Shown here piece by piece: positions 16,405 through 25,760 of a DNA stretch of 52,666 nucleotides. Each line of letters starts with the position of its first letter. Positions within the stretch are counted from its first letter, which is position 1. The DNA is from Polaribacter sp. (GTDB lineage: Bacteria; Bacteroidota; Bacteroidia; Flavobacteriales; Flavobacteriaceae), in assembly GCA_029250685.1 (NCBI GenBank), contig JAQXEU010000021.1, forward strand, positions 1-52,666. Direction: 5' to 3'. The translations under genes were made by a program, and so were the position numbers. The notes under the pieces are model-generated. The model was not told the DNA's origin. It did not search any database and saw only the letters and a list, made by a program, of their open reading frames with translations.

Positions 16405-19400
16405 ATGAAACAACTAACACTTTTATTTTTATTTATTAGTCTAGCAATTAGCGGGCAAAGCAATCCACAATGGATGCGTTATTCAACTATATCTCCAGAT
16501 GGAACTCAAATAGCATTTACTTACAAAGGCGATTTATATAAAGTTGCTGCTTCTGGTGGTGATGCAGTTCAATTAACTTTTCATAAAGCACATGATTACA
16601 AGGCCGTCTGGAGCAAAGATGGCTCTAAAATTGCTTTTGCTTCTAATCGTTACGGAAACTTTGACGTATTTGTAATGGATGCAAAAGGTGGCGCTGCAAC
16701 ACGTTTAACTTTTCATTCGACAAACGAATCTCCATTTTCTTTTTCTTCAAATAATAGAGATGTAATTTTTGGAGCGCAACGTCAGGATGATGTTAAACAC
16801 AGACAATATCCAACAGGTTCTCAACCAGAATTATACAGCGTTCCAGTTAAAGGAGGGAAAGTATCGCAAATATTTACAATTCCTGCAGAATACGTTCAAG
16901 TTTCTAAAAATGGAAAAACAATGTTATATCACGATAAAAAAGGTGGTGAAAACGAGTTTAGAAAGCACCACACTTCTTCTATCACAAGAGATATTTGGAC
17001 ATACGATACTAAAACAAAGAATCACAAAATGATTACTTCTTTTAACGGAGAAGACCGACAACCTGTTTTTAGTGCAGATGAAAAAAGCATGTACTATTTA
17101 AGTGAAAAAAGCGGCACTTTTAATGTGCATAAACTTTCATTAAACAATCCAAGTCAAGATCAACAAATCACTAATTTTAAATTTCATCCAGTACGTTTTT
17201 TAAGCGTTGGTAATGGTGTTATTTCTTTTGGTTTTGATGGTGAATTATACACCATGAAAGAAGGAAGAAAACCTTCTAAAGTAAAGGTGAATATTACAAC
17301 GCAGAATATTGCAAATACTGATAAATTTATTTCAATCAATGGCGGAATTAGAGAAATGGCGATTTCACCAAATGGTAAAGAAATTGCATTTATTGCAAGA
17401 GGAGAAGTTTTTGTGACTTCTGTAGATAAATCTTTCACTAAAAGATTAACAAATACTCCAGAAAACGAACGTTTTATTACTTGGGGGCCAGAAGGAAAAT
17501 CTGTAGTTTACAGTAGTGAAAGAAATGGAAAATGGAATATTTATAAAACAGAAAAACTAAGAAAAGAAGAACCTTTCTTTTATGCTGCTACTTTAATTAA
17601 AGAAGCTGTTGTCATTGAAAATAAGTTTGACAATTATTTAGCGCAATATTCGCCAGATGGTAAAAAACTAGCTTTTATTGAAGGACGAAGAACTTTAAAA
17701 ATTAGAGATATAAAATCAAAGAAAGAAACAACATTGCTAACTCCAAAAGATTTATTTACCATGGGAGATGGAGATCAAAACTTTACTTGGAGTCCAGATA
17801 GCAAATGGTTATTAGTTGATTGGGGAAAAACTTTGAGCAATGGCGAAGTTTTATTAATGGCTGCTGATGGTTCTAAAAGAGTAAACTTAAATGAAAGTGG
17901 TTATTATGATTACAATCCGAAATGGGTTAATGATGGTAAACAAATGATTTGGTTTAGTAATAGAAACGGATTAAAATCTTACGCTACCAGCGGGCAATCA
18001 CAAAGTGATGTGTATAGCATGTTCTTTAATCAAGAAGCTTGGGATGACTTTAATTTAAATGATGAAGATTTTAAATTGAAAAAAGCACTTGATGAGGAAA
18101 TCAAAAAAGCAAAAGAAAAAGCTAAAAAAGATAAGAAAGACGATAAAAAAGCTAAAGACAAAAAGGCTGTTGATAAAAAGAAAGAACCTACTCTACTTAC
18201 GTTTGATTGGGATAATATGAAAGACCGAACTAAAAGATTAACGATTCATTCTTCAAGTTTAGGTGATGCAGTTTTATCTAAAAAAGGTGATATTTTGTAT
18301 TATTTATCAAGATTTGAAGGTAGAACAAACCTTTGGAGTACAAATCTAAGAACAAGAGCAACCAAAATGGTTTTAAAACTAAATATTGGCGGCGGTAGTT
18401 TACAATGGGATAAAGAAATGAAAAACTTATACTTATTGAGTAGTGGTAAAATTTCAAAAATAGACCCTAAAGTTGGTAAACAAAAAAGCGTTTCTATTAA
18501 AGGTGAAATGAAATTTGATGAAGCTGCTGAAAGAGTTGCAATGTTTAATCATGTTTGGATTCGTACAAATGCCGTCTTCTACGAACCAACTTTTCATGGT
18601 ATCAACTGGAAAAAAATGAAAAAAGAATATCAAAAGTATTTACCACATATTGGAAATGGCTTTGAGTTCTCGGAAATGTTATCAGAAATGATTGGTGAAT
18701 TAAATGTATCTCATGCTGGATCTGGTTATCGTGGCGAACCAATGTCTAACGCAGATGCAACAGCATCATTAGGTGTTTTTATGAATTATAATCATAAAGA
18801 TGACGGAATTCTAATTGATGAAATTATTTCTGGAGGTCCTTTAGATAAATCAAAATTTAATATCAAAGCTGGAATGATCATTGAAAAAATCAATGGGGAA
18901 AATGTTGATAAAAATCAAGATGTAGCTAAATATTTAAATAGAATGAGTGGTAAATTTATGTTGCTAGATATTTTAGATCCTAAAACAAAGAAAACACAAA
19001 CGATTACAGTGAAGCCAGTTTCTTTAGGAAGTGAAAATGGTTTATTATATAAAAGATGGGTAAAAATCAATGAAAAACAAGTTGATAAAGAAAGTAATGG
19101 TCAATTAGGTTATGTTCACATTCCTGGAATGAGTGATGGACCGTATAGAAGTATTTATCAAGATATGATGGGAAAATATGCAGAACGAAAAGGAGTTATA
19201 ATTGATACACGTTTTAATGGTGGTGGTGATTTAGTTGCTGATTTAGCAATGTTTTTTACGGGTGTTCCATTTATTTCTTATGAAACTGAAGCCAAAGTTG
19301 TTGGTGGTGAACCAACTTCTCGTTGGACAAAACCTACATTATCAATCTTTAATGAAAGTATGTATTCAGACGGACATTGTTATGCTTCTGGTTATACAGA

Positions 19401-19650
19401 TTTAAAAATTGGAAAAACTGTTGGTATGCCAGTTCCTGGAACTTGTAGTTTTGCTGGTTGGGAAGGTTTACCAAACGGTGGTTATTGGGGAGTTGTTCCT
19501 GTAAGTGCTAAAAATAAAGCAGGTCAATGGATGGAAAACAATCAAACGAATCCTTTAATTCAAGTAAAGAACATGCCAGGTGTTATTAATAAAGGAAGAG
19601 ATCAACAACTAGAACGTTCTATTAGAGAATTATTAAAAGATGTAAAATAA
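16405..19650 (+). CDS. Tricorn-like S41 family peptidase with beta-propeller and PDZ domain
   Basis: A 1081-residue exported protease. The signal peptide is residues 1-18 (MKQLTLLFLFISLAISGQ); an upstream TTG at 16387 would disrupt it, so I start at 16405. PD40/WD-type propeller blades fill about 20-555. A strongly Lys/Asp-rich linker (about 557-594) joins them to a second domain. A PDZ domain lies near 785-860. The C-terminal S41 core includes GVIIDTRFNGGGDL and the catalytic Ser region MYSDGHCYASG near residue 985. The order propeller, PDZ, S41 matches the archaeal tricorn protease family; the bacterial versions are periplasmic or surface proteins. A terminator follows. Confidence 0.92.
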   Translation: MKQLTLLFLFISLAISGQSNPQWMRYSTISPDGTQIAFTYKGDLYKVAASGGDAVQLTFHKAHDYKAVWSKDGSKIAFASNRYGNFDVFVMDAKGGAATRLTFHSTNESPFSFSSNNRDVIFGAQRQDDVKHRQYPTGSQPELYSVPVKGGKVSQIFTIPAEYVQVSKNGKTMLYHDKKGGENEFRKHHTSSITRDIWTYDTKTKNHKMITSFNGEDRQPVFSADEKSMYYLSEKSGTFNVHKLSLNNPSQDQQITNFKFHPVRFLSVGNGVISFGFDGELYTMKEGRKPSKVKVNITTQNIANTDKFISINGGIREMAISPNGKEIAFIARGEVFVTSVDKSFTKRLTNTPENERFITWGPEGKSVVYSSERNGKWNIYKTEKLRKEEPFFYAATLIKEAVVIENKFDNYLAQYSPDGKKLAFIEGRRTLKIRDIKSKKETTLLTPKDLFTMGDGDQNFTWSPDSKWLLVDWGKTLSNGEVLLMAADGSKRVNLNESGYYDYNPKWVNDGKQMIWFSNRNGLKSYATSGQSQSDVYSMFFNQEAWDDFNLNDEDFKLKKALDEEIKKAKEKAKKDKKDDKKAKDKKAVDKKKEPTLLTFDWDNMKDRTKRLTIHSSSLGDAVLSKKGDILYYLSRFEGRTNLWSTNLRTRATKMVLKLNIGGGSLQWDKEMKNLYLLSSGKISKIDPKVGKQKSVSIKGEMKFDEAAERVAMFNHVWIRTNAVFYEPTFHGINWKKMKKEYQKYLPHIGNGFEFSEMLSEMIGELNVSHAGSGYRGEPMSNADATASLGVFMNYNHKDDGILIDEIISGGPLDKSKFNIKAGMIIEKINGENVDKNQDVAKYLNRMSGKFMLLDILDPKTKKTQTITVKPVSLGSENGLLYKRWVKINEKQVDKESNGQLGYVHIPGMSDGPYRSIYQDMMGKYAERKGVIIDTRFNGGGDLVADLAMFFTGVPFISYETEAKVVGGEPTSRWTKPTLSIFNESMYSDGHCYASGYTDLKIGKTVGMPVPGTCSFAGWEGLPNGGYWGVVPVSAKNKAGQWMENNQTNPLIQVKNMPGVINKGRDQQLERSIRELLKDVK

Positions 19651-19668
19651 TTATAGTTATAAAACTAA

Positions 19669-19694
19669 AAAAGTGAAGCTAATGCTTCGCTTTT
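19669..19694. terminator. Terminator between convergent S41 and TRIC genes
   Basis: AAGTGAAGC and GCTTCGCTT pair around TAAT with one G-U pair, followed by eight T. It lies about 20 nt after the S41 stop and directly at the end of the convergent TRIC gene. Confidence 0.85.
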
Positions 19695-19696
19695 TT

Positions 19697-20323
19697 TTAT
19701 GAGGTTTTCCCAAAAATGTCATCTTTAATTTTTGGTAGTTTTAATTTAAATCGAACAGCCAATAACCGAATAATTATCACAGTAAAAATTGTTGCCATAA
19801 ATTGAACACTTTCTGGCATGTTAAAATAGTTGGTAGCTAAATAAACAGTTCCTCCAGCTAAACATGCTGATGCATAAATTTCTTTTTTAAAGATTAAGGG
19901 AACATCATTTGTCAATACATCTCTAATTACGCCTCCCATTACAGAAGAAACCATTCCCATTACAATCGCAATAAAAGGATGTAAATCATACGATAATCCT
20001 TTTTGAGTTCCTAACAAAGTAAACACGCCAATACCTATGGTGTCAAATAAAAACAGGGTTTTACTTAATGGTGCAATTTTACTTTTGAATAAAAAAGTAA
20101 AAACTACTGCAGCTATGATTGTCCAGATATAATTAAGATCTCCAATCCAATTAATTGGGTGTGCATTTATCAAAACATCACGCATCATTCCTCCTCCAAC
20201 TGCAGTTGCAAAAGCGATAATGATAACGCCAAATAAATCGAATTCTTTTTTAGAAGCAACCAAAGCTCCAGAAATTGCAAAGGCAAATGTACCTATGATA
20301 TCTAAAACATAAATTAAATCCAT
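19697..20323 (-). CDS. TRIC-family trimeric cation channel (YicG/UPF0126-like)
   Basis: A 208-residue membrane protein with seven hydrophobic helices and two copies of the family's glycine-rich motif: AVGGGMMRDVL near residue 40 and VMGGVIRDVL near residue 127. The internal duplication and the GGGxxRD signatures define prokaryotic TRIC channels, which conduct K+ or Na+ as trimers. It begins 1 nt after the stop of the DEAD-box gene, so the two are very likely one transcript. Why an RNA helicase and a cation channel share an operon is not clear from the sequence. Confidence 0.88.
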   Translation of the reverse strand: MDLIYVLDIIGTFAFAISGALVASKKEFDLFGVIIIAFATAVGGGMMRDVLINAHPINWIGDLNYIWTIIAAVVFTFLFKSKIAPLSKTLFLFDTIGIGVFTLLGTQKGLSYDLHPFIAIVMGMVSSVMGGVIRDVLTNDVPLIFKKEIYASACLAGGTVYLATNYFNMPESVQFMATIFTVIIIRLLAVRFKLKLPKIKDDIFGKTS

Positions 20324-20324
20324 T

Positions 20325-21443
20325 TTAAAATGAAATCTCGTTGAATTTTATATTTAAATCTTTTTGAATCTTCTGAATTTGTTCTAATTCATAAGGTAAA
20401 ACTAAAGCTAAAGAAAATCCGGTTTTTCCAGCTCTAGCAGTTCTTCCACTTCTGTGTGTGTAGTATTCTAATTGTTCTGGTAATTGATGATGAATTACAA
20501 AAGCCAAGTTATTTACATCTATTCCACGTGCAGAAACATCGGTAGAAATTAAACATTGACAATCTCCTTTTTTAAAGATTCTCATGGCTCTATCACGTTC
20601 TTTTTGTTGCATGTTACCTTCTAAAGCTTCAACTGAAAACCCTTCTTCTTTTAATTGTTCTGTTAAATTTTGAGTACCAGCTTTTGTTCTACAAAAAATA
20701 ATTCCACGATCATTAGGTCGTTTTTCTAAAAACTTAATAATTAAATCTGTTTTTTCTTTAATCGTAGTTTTTATATACTGATGCGAAATATTCTCATTTA
20801 CTAAACTTTCAGGATTTACAGCAACACGAACCGCACTTGGGCTCATGTATTTCTTGATGATTTTTTGAATCTCATCAGGCATTGTAGCTGAAAAAAGCCA
20901 TGTATTACTTTTTCCGTCTGTATATTTTAAGATTCTATTTAAATCTTGTTTAAAACCCATGCTTAACATTTCATCAGCTTCGTCTAAAACAACATTTTTT
21001 ACACTCTTAAGATTTACATCTCCTCTTTCAATCAAGTCAATTAATCTTCCTGGAGTTGCCACAATTACATGCGTAGTTCTTTGTAAGTTTTTTATTTGTC
21101 TGTCAATTTTTTCTCCACCAAAAACAGCTTCTACAAATATGTTGTCATCTGAATATTTTGTAAACTTAAAAAGTTGTTTTTTTATTTGCTGTACCAACTC
21201 TCTTGTCGGTGATAGAATTAATGCTTGAACTGCATCATTTTTTACATCAATTTTATGAAGAATTGGCAATCCAAAAGCTGCAGTTTTACCTGTTCCTGTT
21301 TGTGCTAATCCAACAAAATCTGTCTCAGAATTTAATAAAACTGGGATTGTTTTTTCTTGAATATCTGTAGGATTCTTAATCTTTAATTCTTTTAACGAAT
21401 CAATATAATCTTTACGAACTCCTAAATCTCTAAATGTTGACAT
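20325..21443 (-). CDS. DEAD-box RNA helicase
   Basis: A 372-residue ATP-dependent RNA helicase. In order: Q motif region TFRDLGVRKDYIDSLKEL, motif I AQTGTGKTAAF, Ia PTRELVQQ, Ib TPGRL, II DEAD, III SAT, IV IIFCRTKAG, V STDVSARGIDV and VI HRSGRTARAG. The core is complete. It ends about 30 residues after motif VI, without the basic C-terminal tail of RhlE- or CsdA-type proteins, so it is a minimal core enzyme. A TACATTTG box at 21463-21470 lies 19 nt before the ATG. It is followed by the TRIC gene with a 1-nt gap. Confidence 0.92.
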   Translation of the reverse strand: MSTFRDLGVRKDYIDSLKELKIKNPTDIQEKTIPVLLNSETDFVGLAQTGTGKTAAFGLPILHKIDVKNDAVQALILSPTRELVQQIKKQLFKFTKYSDDNIFVEAVFGGEKIDRQIKNLQRTTHVIVATPGRLIDLIERGDVNLKSVKNVVLDEADEMLSMGFKQDLNRILKYTDGKSNTWLFSATMPDEIQKIIKKYMSPSAVRVAVNPESLVNENISHQYIKTTIKEKTDLIIKFLEKRPNDRGIIFCRTKAGTQNLTEQLKEEGFSVEALEGNMQQKERDRAMRIFKKGDCQCLISTDVSARGIDVNNLAFVIHHQLPEQLEYYTHRSGRTARAGKTGFSLALVLPYELEQIQKIQKDLNIKFNEISF

Positions 21444-21462
21444 AACTTGTGTTTTGAAAGTG

Positions 21463-21470
21463 CAAATGTA
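21463..21470 (-). promoter_or_regulatory. -7 promoter box of the DEAD-box helicase gene
   Basis: TACATTTG on the minus strand fits TAnnTTTG and lies in the 30-nt gap between the thioesterase stop and the helicase ATG, so the helicase can be expressed independently. Confidence 0.55.
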
Positions 21471-21473
21471 CGC

Positions 21474-21878
21474 TTATTTACTAGCTTCTAACACTTTTAA
21501 AACGTTTTCTGTAATTCTTGTCGGCTTGTAAGTTTTGGCGTTTAAAAGCACCCAAAAAGTTTTAGATTTTACCAATAATTTTTGATCTTTATAAAATTCG
21601 ATATGACGAATTGATTTAATTCCTGAGGTTTCACCAACCCAAGTTTTTATTTCAATTTCATCACCTAAAACAGCTTGTCTTTTGTAATCAATTTCATGGC
21701 GAGAAACCACCCAGATATAATCTGGAAGCGGGTGGTTTTCTGTCAATTTTTGCCAATGTAAATAGGCAACATTATCCATCCACTTAACATAAACAGCATT
21801 GTTTACATGATTTAAATCGTCTATTTCATCACTTTTTACAATATGGTGAGAAATGAAAATATTTGATTCTTTTGTCAT
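21474..21878 (-). CDS. Acyl-CoA thioesterase, 4HBT hotdog family (YbgC/FadM-like)
   Basis: A 134-residue hotdog-fold thioesterase. The family motif is seen as DLNHVNNAVYVKWMDNVAYLHW (split here for length), with the catalytic Asp near residue 19 and the substrate-contacting Asn pair. The middle strand pattern YKRQAVLGDEIEIKTWV is typical. It probably hydrolyses acyl-CoA in the cytoplasm, with no clue to chain length. A TATCTTTG box at 21909-21916 gives its promoter. It lies upstream of the DEAD-box gene on the same strand and divergent from the membrane protein at 22036. Confidence 0.86.
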   Translation of the reverse strand: MTKESNIFISHHIVKSDEIDDLNHVNNAVYVKWMDNVAYLHWQKLTENHPLPDYIWVVSRHEIDYKRQAVLGDEIEIKTWVGETSGIKSIRHIEFYKDQKLLVKSKTFWVLLNAKTYKPTRITENVLKVLEASK

Positions 21879-21908
21879 AATTAAAATTTACTCCTTTATT
21901 TCATTATT

Positions 21909-21916
21909 CAAAGATA
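21909..21916 (-). promoter_or_regulatory. -7 promoter box of the thioesterase gene
   Basis: TATCTTTG on the minus strand fits TAnnTTTG, 30 nt before the ATG at 21878. Confidence 0.5.
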
Positions 21917-21964
21917 CTTATTAAGCTACTACAATGAGTTTAAAAAAATAATGATATTGTATCG

Positions 21965-21980
21965 TGTAACAAATGTTACA
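21965..21980. promoter_or_regulatory. CRP/FNR-type palindrome upstream of a membrane protein gene
   Basis: TGTAAC-AAAT-GTTACA has the same two half-sites as the palindrome at 12715-12730. It lies 55 nt before the ATG at 22036. Its centre is 33 nt from the centre of the -7-like TATATTGC at 22002-22009, the same distance as in the sulfite operon. A minus-strand promoter for the thioesterase lies about 60 nt to the other side, so it could also influence that gene. Confidence 0.65.
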
Positions 21981-22035
21981 TATCTTTCTCTATAAGAATA
22001 ATATATTGCGCTTTTAATCAAAAAAATAACTTAAA

Positions 22036-22716
22036 ATGAATAAAAATTTCGAAACTAAATTTACTGCTTGGGCATTTATAATAGCTGCTATTCTACTTTG
22101 GGGTGGATGGTTTTTATCTCCTCACAATGTAGGAGAATATTTTGTTGCGTCTGATTTTGAAAGTATTGGAGAAAGTGTATGGTATTGGATTTGGATGTTT
22201 AGATTTCATATTTTTGGATGGGTAACAATGGGAATTGCTTTATTTGCATTGTGGACACTCTTATTTAACTCTCCTCATCGAATTGTAATGATGCCAGGAA
22301 TTGGTATGTTGGTTGTTGGTACGTTTACAATTGCAATTGCTGCAGCTTTTTATTACAATTATGGAGCTTGGGGTGTTGGAAAAACTGCTGGTAAATCTGC
22401 AACAGAAATAAAAGAATTTATGGATGGAATACTTTTTACCAATCAATATGTAACTTGTTTTGTTCGTTTTGGAAGAATCTTTTCTGGTGTTGGATTAGTA
22501 TTATTAGGAGTAGGATTTTTAAAAGGAAATATAGTAAACAAAGCATTAGCTTGGTTTACAATTCTTTTGGGTGCAGCTGCTATGGGAATTATTCTTGGAA
22601 TTCCAGAATATTATGAAACTTATAAGCCATTATTTCATGTAAAAGTAGTTTGGTTACTACTTATGGGGTTTGTTATTCTTAAAAACGGAATTAGAGTTTC
22701 AGCGAAAACTGAATAA
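22036..22716 (+). CDS. Six-helix membrane protein of unknown function with CRP/FNR-type operator
   Basis: I do not recognise a characterised family. The 226-residue protein has six hydrophobic segments (about 9-27, 56-75, 84-105, 139-160, 168-187 and 196-215). Conserved-looking His residues sit at helix ends (MFRFHIFGW, SPHRIVMMP, LFHVKVVWL), which could be metal or heme ligands; that is a guess. The loop after helix three, GVGKTAGKSATEI, is hydrophilic and is not a P-loop in context. It is monocistronic: an operator-like palindrome lies upstream and a strong terminator 17 nt downstream. The shared operator ties it to the sulfite oxidation operon. Confidence 0.75.
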   Translation: MNKNFETKFTAWAFIIAAILLWGGWFLSPHNVGEYFVASDFESIGESVWYWIWMFRFHIFGWVTMGIALFALWTLLFNSPHRIVMMPGIGMLVVGTFTIAIAAAFYYNYGAWGVGKTAGKSATEIKEFMDGILFTNQYVTCFVRFGRIFSGVGLVLLGVGFLKGNIVNKALAWFTILLGAAAMGIILGIPEYYETYKPLFHVKVVWLLLMGFVILKNGIRVSAKTE

Positions 22717-22732
22717 ATATTAAATGACACAT

Positions 22733-22766
22733 AAAAAAAGCGGACAAATTCTTGTCCGCTTTTTTT
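22733..22766 (+). terminator. Strong Rho-independent terminator after the 22036 gene
   Basis: AGCGGACAA and TTGTCCGCT pair around ATTC inside A7 and T7 flanks. It starts 17 nt after the stop codon. Confidence 0.93.
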
Positions 22767-22877
22767 ATGTTAATTTGTAAGCATTTTTATGCTTTGATGT
22801 TAATTAATACTTAAAAAGATGAGCATACTTATGTAGGTTGATAATAATTGTGATATTTGAAAATCCAAAAAATATTT

Positions 22878-24215
22878 ATGAATCAAATTGCAAACGAGTT
22901 AGGTACTGAAAAAATAAGTAAACTCTTGCTAAAACAAGCAATACCTGCATCCATCGGAATTTTAGTAATGTCTTTAAACATGATTGTTGACACTATTTTT
23001 GTTGGTCAATGGATTGGTGTGATGGCAATTGCTGCGATTACAGTGGTTTTACCAATTGCCTTTTTGATTTCATCCATCGGAATGGGAATTGGAATTGGTG
23101 GAAGTTCAATCATATCAAGAGCTTTAGGTGCAAATAAATCAGAAAAAGCATTTGAAGTTTTCGGAAATCAAATTTCTTTAACCGTTGGTTTATCAACGTT
23201 GTTTGTATTTATTGGTACTTATTTTTGCTTTCCTATTTTACAATTGTTTGGTGCTAATGGAGATATTGTAATTCCTGCTACAGATTATTTTCATGTAATC
23301 ATTTGGGGAATTCCGTTTTTAGCATTTGCAATGATGGGAAACCCTGTTATAAGAGCTGTTGGGAAACCAAAATTTGCAATGTATGCAATGATCTTACCTG
23401 CAATAGCAAACATTGTTTTAGATATTATTTTTATCAAATATTTAGATTTAGGAATGTTTGGTGCTGGTTTAGCAACGGCTATTTCTTATGCGGTTTGTGG
23501 ATTGTTTATTCTATGGTTTTTCATATCAAAAAACACACAACTAAAGATTTTTCCAAAGTATTTCATCATCAACTTTTCAATTTTAAAAGAAATTGTTGCT
23601 TTAGGTGGTGTAACTATTGTTAGACAAGGAACGATAAGCATTTTGGTAATTATTTTAAATTTTACCTTGTTTAAATATGGGGGTGAAATATCTATTGCTG
23701 TCTACGGAATTATAAATAGAGTGATGATGTTTGCTTTATTTCCTGTTTTAGGAGTTACACAAGGGTTTTTACCAATTGCTGGATATAATTATGGTGCAAA
23801 TAATACGAAGCGGGTTAAAGAGACTATTAATACCGCGATACTATTTGGGACCGTAATTGCAACTATCATTTTTATAGGAATCATGGTTTTTCCAAATCAA
23901 TTGGTCAGCGTTTTTACTGAAGATAAAGAATTGTTAGCATTAACGCCAAATGCAATTATTATTGCTTTTTTAGCCACTCCAGTAATTACAGCACAGTTAG
24001 TTGGTTCTGCTTATTTTCAAGCAGCAGGAAAAGCTTTCCCCGCATTAGTTTTAACGTTATTAAAACAAGGTTTTTTCTTAATTCCGTTAGTGTATATTTT
24101 ACCTAAATTTTATGGCGTAACCGGAGTTTGGATGTCATTTCCTATTGCTGATGTTTTAGCAACATTGGTCACTTATTTGTATTTGAAACGAGAGATTAAA
24201 AAGAATTTAAATTAA
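22878..24215 (+). CDS. MATE family efflux transporter
   Basis: A 445-residue inner-membrane multidrug/toxin extrusion antiporter, expected to export cations or drugs in exchange for Na+ or H+. Twelve hydrophobic helices form two MatE halves (about 17-180 and 235-400). Typical MATE features are PASIGILVMSLNMIVDTIFV in helix one and QGFLPIAGYNYGANN in the second half. A TTG at 22857 would extend the frame by seven residues; the ATG at 22878 (MNQIANELG) is the natural start. The 3' end overlaps the convergent DUF2461 gene by 9 nt. Confidence 0.92.
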   Translation: MNQIANELGTEKISKLLLKQAIPASIGILVMSLNMIVDTIFVGQWIGVMAIAAITVVLPIAFLISSIGMGIGIGGSSIISRALGANKSEKAFEVFGNQISLTVGLSTLFVFIGTYFCFPILQLFGANGDIVIPATDYFHVIIWGIPFLAFAMMGNPVIRAVGKPKFAMYAMILPAIANIVLDIIFIKYLDLGMFGAGLATAISYAVCGLFILWFFISKNTQLKIFPKYFIINFSILKEIVALGGVTIVRQGTISILVIILNFTLFKYGGEISIAVYGIINRVMMFALFPVLGVTQGFLPIAGYNYGANNTKRVKETINTAILFGTVIATIIFIGIMVFPNQLVSVFTEDKELLALTPNAIIIAFLATPVITAQLVGSAYFQAAGKAFPALVLTLLKQGFFLIPLVYILPKFYGVTGVWMSFPIADVLATLVTYLYLKREIKKNLN

Positions 24216-24878
24216 ACTTTCTCCATTTAAATTTGTAGTCAAAACATCTGAAAATAAATCAAAGAAAGGTCGCATTGCTTGAAATGTATTGTCAACTTCT
24301 TGCAAGAAATCAGGAGCTAACAGTTGTTTGTCTGTAAAATTTCTTACCGCAATAAACCCTTTTTTACGTAACAAATCTACATCTGGGTGTTCTTTATCAA
24401 ATCCTCTTGGTGCAGATTTTAATTCATCTCCATGAAATTCTCCTCCAAAACATTTTTGATAGTTTTTATCTTTTAAAATAGCTCTGAACTCCGTTGCATC
24501 TAATTCTATTTCCTTTCTAATTCTTAATAAATCTTCTTTTTCTGGTTGCCAAAATCCACCGCCAATCATGGTTCCTCCTGGTTTTATTTGTAAGAAATAC
24601 CCACCACGCAATTGTTTACCTAATCTTGAGAATGAAACTGCTAAACGTGGATTATAAGGTGTTTTGTCTTTAGAAAAACGCACATCTCTATAAATTCTAT
24701 AGATTTTCATTTTTTCAATTTCATCGTGCTTTTCAAGGTTTACTTGCATTTCTGAGAACAACTTTTTTACATCATTCTGAATTTCTACAAACCTTGGTTT
24801 GTTTTCAGTAAACCAATCACGATCGTTATTTTGTTCTAAATTTGTTAAGAATTGTAAAGTTGATTTTTCGAATTGCAT
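24207..24878 (-). CDS. DUF2461 (TIGR02453) family protein
   Basis: A 223-residue cytoplasmic protein of a widespread family without a known function. Signatures visible are the opening FLTNLEQNNDRDWFTENKPR, then KIYRIYRDVRFSKDKTPYNP and GGYFLQIKPGG, all typical of TIGR02453. A longer frame to 24920 exists, but the ATG at 24878 (MQFEKSTLQFL) matches the family N-terminus. It converges with the MATE gene, overlapping by 9 nt, and diverges from the DUF1853 gene at 24947. Confidence 0.85.
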   Translation of the reverse strand: MQFEKSTLQFLTNLEQNNDRDWFTENKPRFVEIQNDVKKLFSEMQVNLEKHDEIEKMKIYRIYRDVRFSKDKTPYNPRLAVSFSRLGKQLRGGYFLQIKPGGTMIGGGFWQPEKEDLLRIRKEIELDATEFRAILKDKNYQKCFGGEFHGDELKSAPRGFDKEHPDVDLLRKKGFIAVRNFTDKQLLAPDFLQEVDNTFQAMRPFFDLFSDVLTTNLNGESLI

Positions 24879-24922
24879 GCCTAAGTATTTTAAAAGCTCA
24901 ATGTACAAAAACAATTTCAAAA

Positions 24923-24930
24923 TAGATTTG
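24923..24930 (+). promoter_or_regulatory. -7 promoter box of the DUF1853 gene
   Basis: TAGATTTG fits TAnnTTTG and lies 16 nt before the ATG at 24947. Confidence 0.5.
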
Positions 24931-24946
24931 TATTTTCGACAACGAA

Positions 24947-25759
24947 ATGAAATTACTCACAAAACAAATCCAACAACATTTTGATGGTTTCTTACAAACA
25001 CCTTGTTTGTGGAAAAATAATTCAGTGTTTGATTTGTTGCAATTTAAAATTGAGTCAAAATCTAAAGCAATCAATATAGAAATTGATGAGAATCTTCGGT
25101 TAGGAAAATATATTGAACGTTTTGTTTCTTTTGAATTACAACAAGAAAACGGAATTGAAATTATTTCTGAAAACATTCAAATTCAGCAAGATAAAATTAC
25201 GTTGGGCGAATTAGATTGTATCCTTTTAAAGGATAAAAAGCCCATTCATTTAGAAGTTGTTTATAAATTCTATTTGTATGATGATACTGTTGGAGAAACA
25301 GAAATTGAACATTTCATCGGTCCAAACAGAAAAGATTCTTTGGTAGAAAAACTTACCAAACTAAAAGAGAAGCAATTGCCACTGCTCTACTCTCATCAAT
25401 GCAAAACATATTTAGAAAGCATCAATTTAGATGCTCAAAAAACTGAACAGCAAGTTTACTTTAAAGCACAATTGTTTGTTCCGTTTGCAAGTCAAATGTT
25501 GAAGCTATCAACTCTAAATCAAGATTGTATTGTTGGATTTTATATCAATCAGCAAGAAATAAACCTGTTTAAAGATTGTAAATTCTACTTTCCAAATAAG
25601 AAAGACTGGTTGGTTATTCCACATTCAAATATAGACTGGAGTAATTTTGATGAGTTTCAATTAGAATTTAACACCTATTTAGAACGTAAATCTTCTCCAA
25701 TGTGTTGGATGAAAAAACCAAATGGTGAAATTTTTAAAATCTTTGTGGTTTGGTGGTAA
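24947..25759 (+). CDS. DUF1853 family protein, probable PD-(D/E)XK nuclease-like fold
   Basis: A 270-residue cytoplasmic protein. The core LGELDCILLKDKKPIHLEVV followed by YKFYLY gives a Glu/Asp...Glu-x-Val-x-Lys arrangement, as expected for a PD-(D/E)XK nuclease-like site, and IEHFIGPNRKDSLVEKLTKL is the next conserved block of DUF1853. The family is uncharacterised experimentally as far as I know, so nuclease activity is only suggested. The gene stops 1 nt before the convergent hisIE stop. Confidence 0.8.
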   Translation: MKLLTKQIQQHFDGFLQTPCLWKNNSVFDLLQFKIESKSKAINIEIDENLRLGKYIERFVSFELQQENGIEIISENIQIQQDKITLGELDCILLKDKKPIHLEVVYKFYLYDDTVGETEIEHFIGPNRKDSLVEKLTKLKEKQLPLLYSHQCKTYLESINLDAQKTEQQVYFKAQLFVPFASQMLKLSTLNQDCIVGFYINQQEINLFKDCKFYFPNKKDWLVIPHSNIDWSNFDEFQLEFNTYLERKSSPMCWMKKPNGEIFKIFVVWW

Positions 25760-25760
25760 T

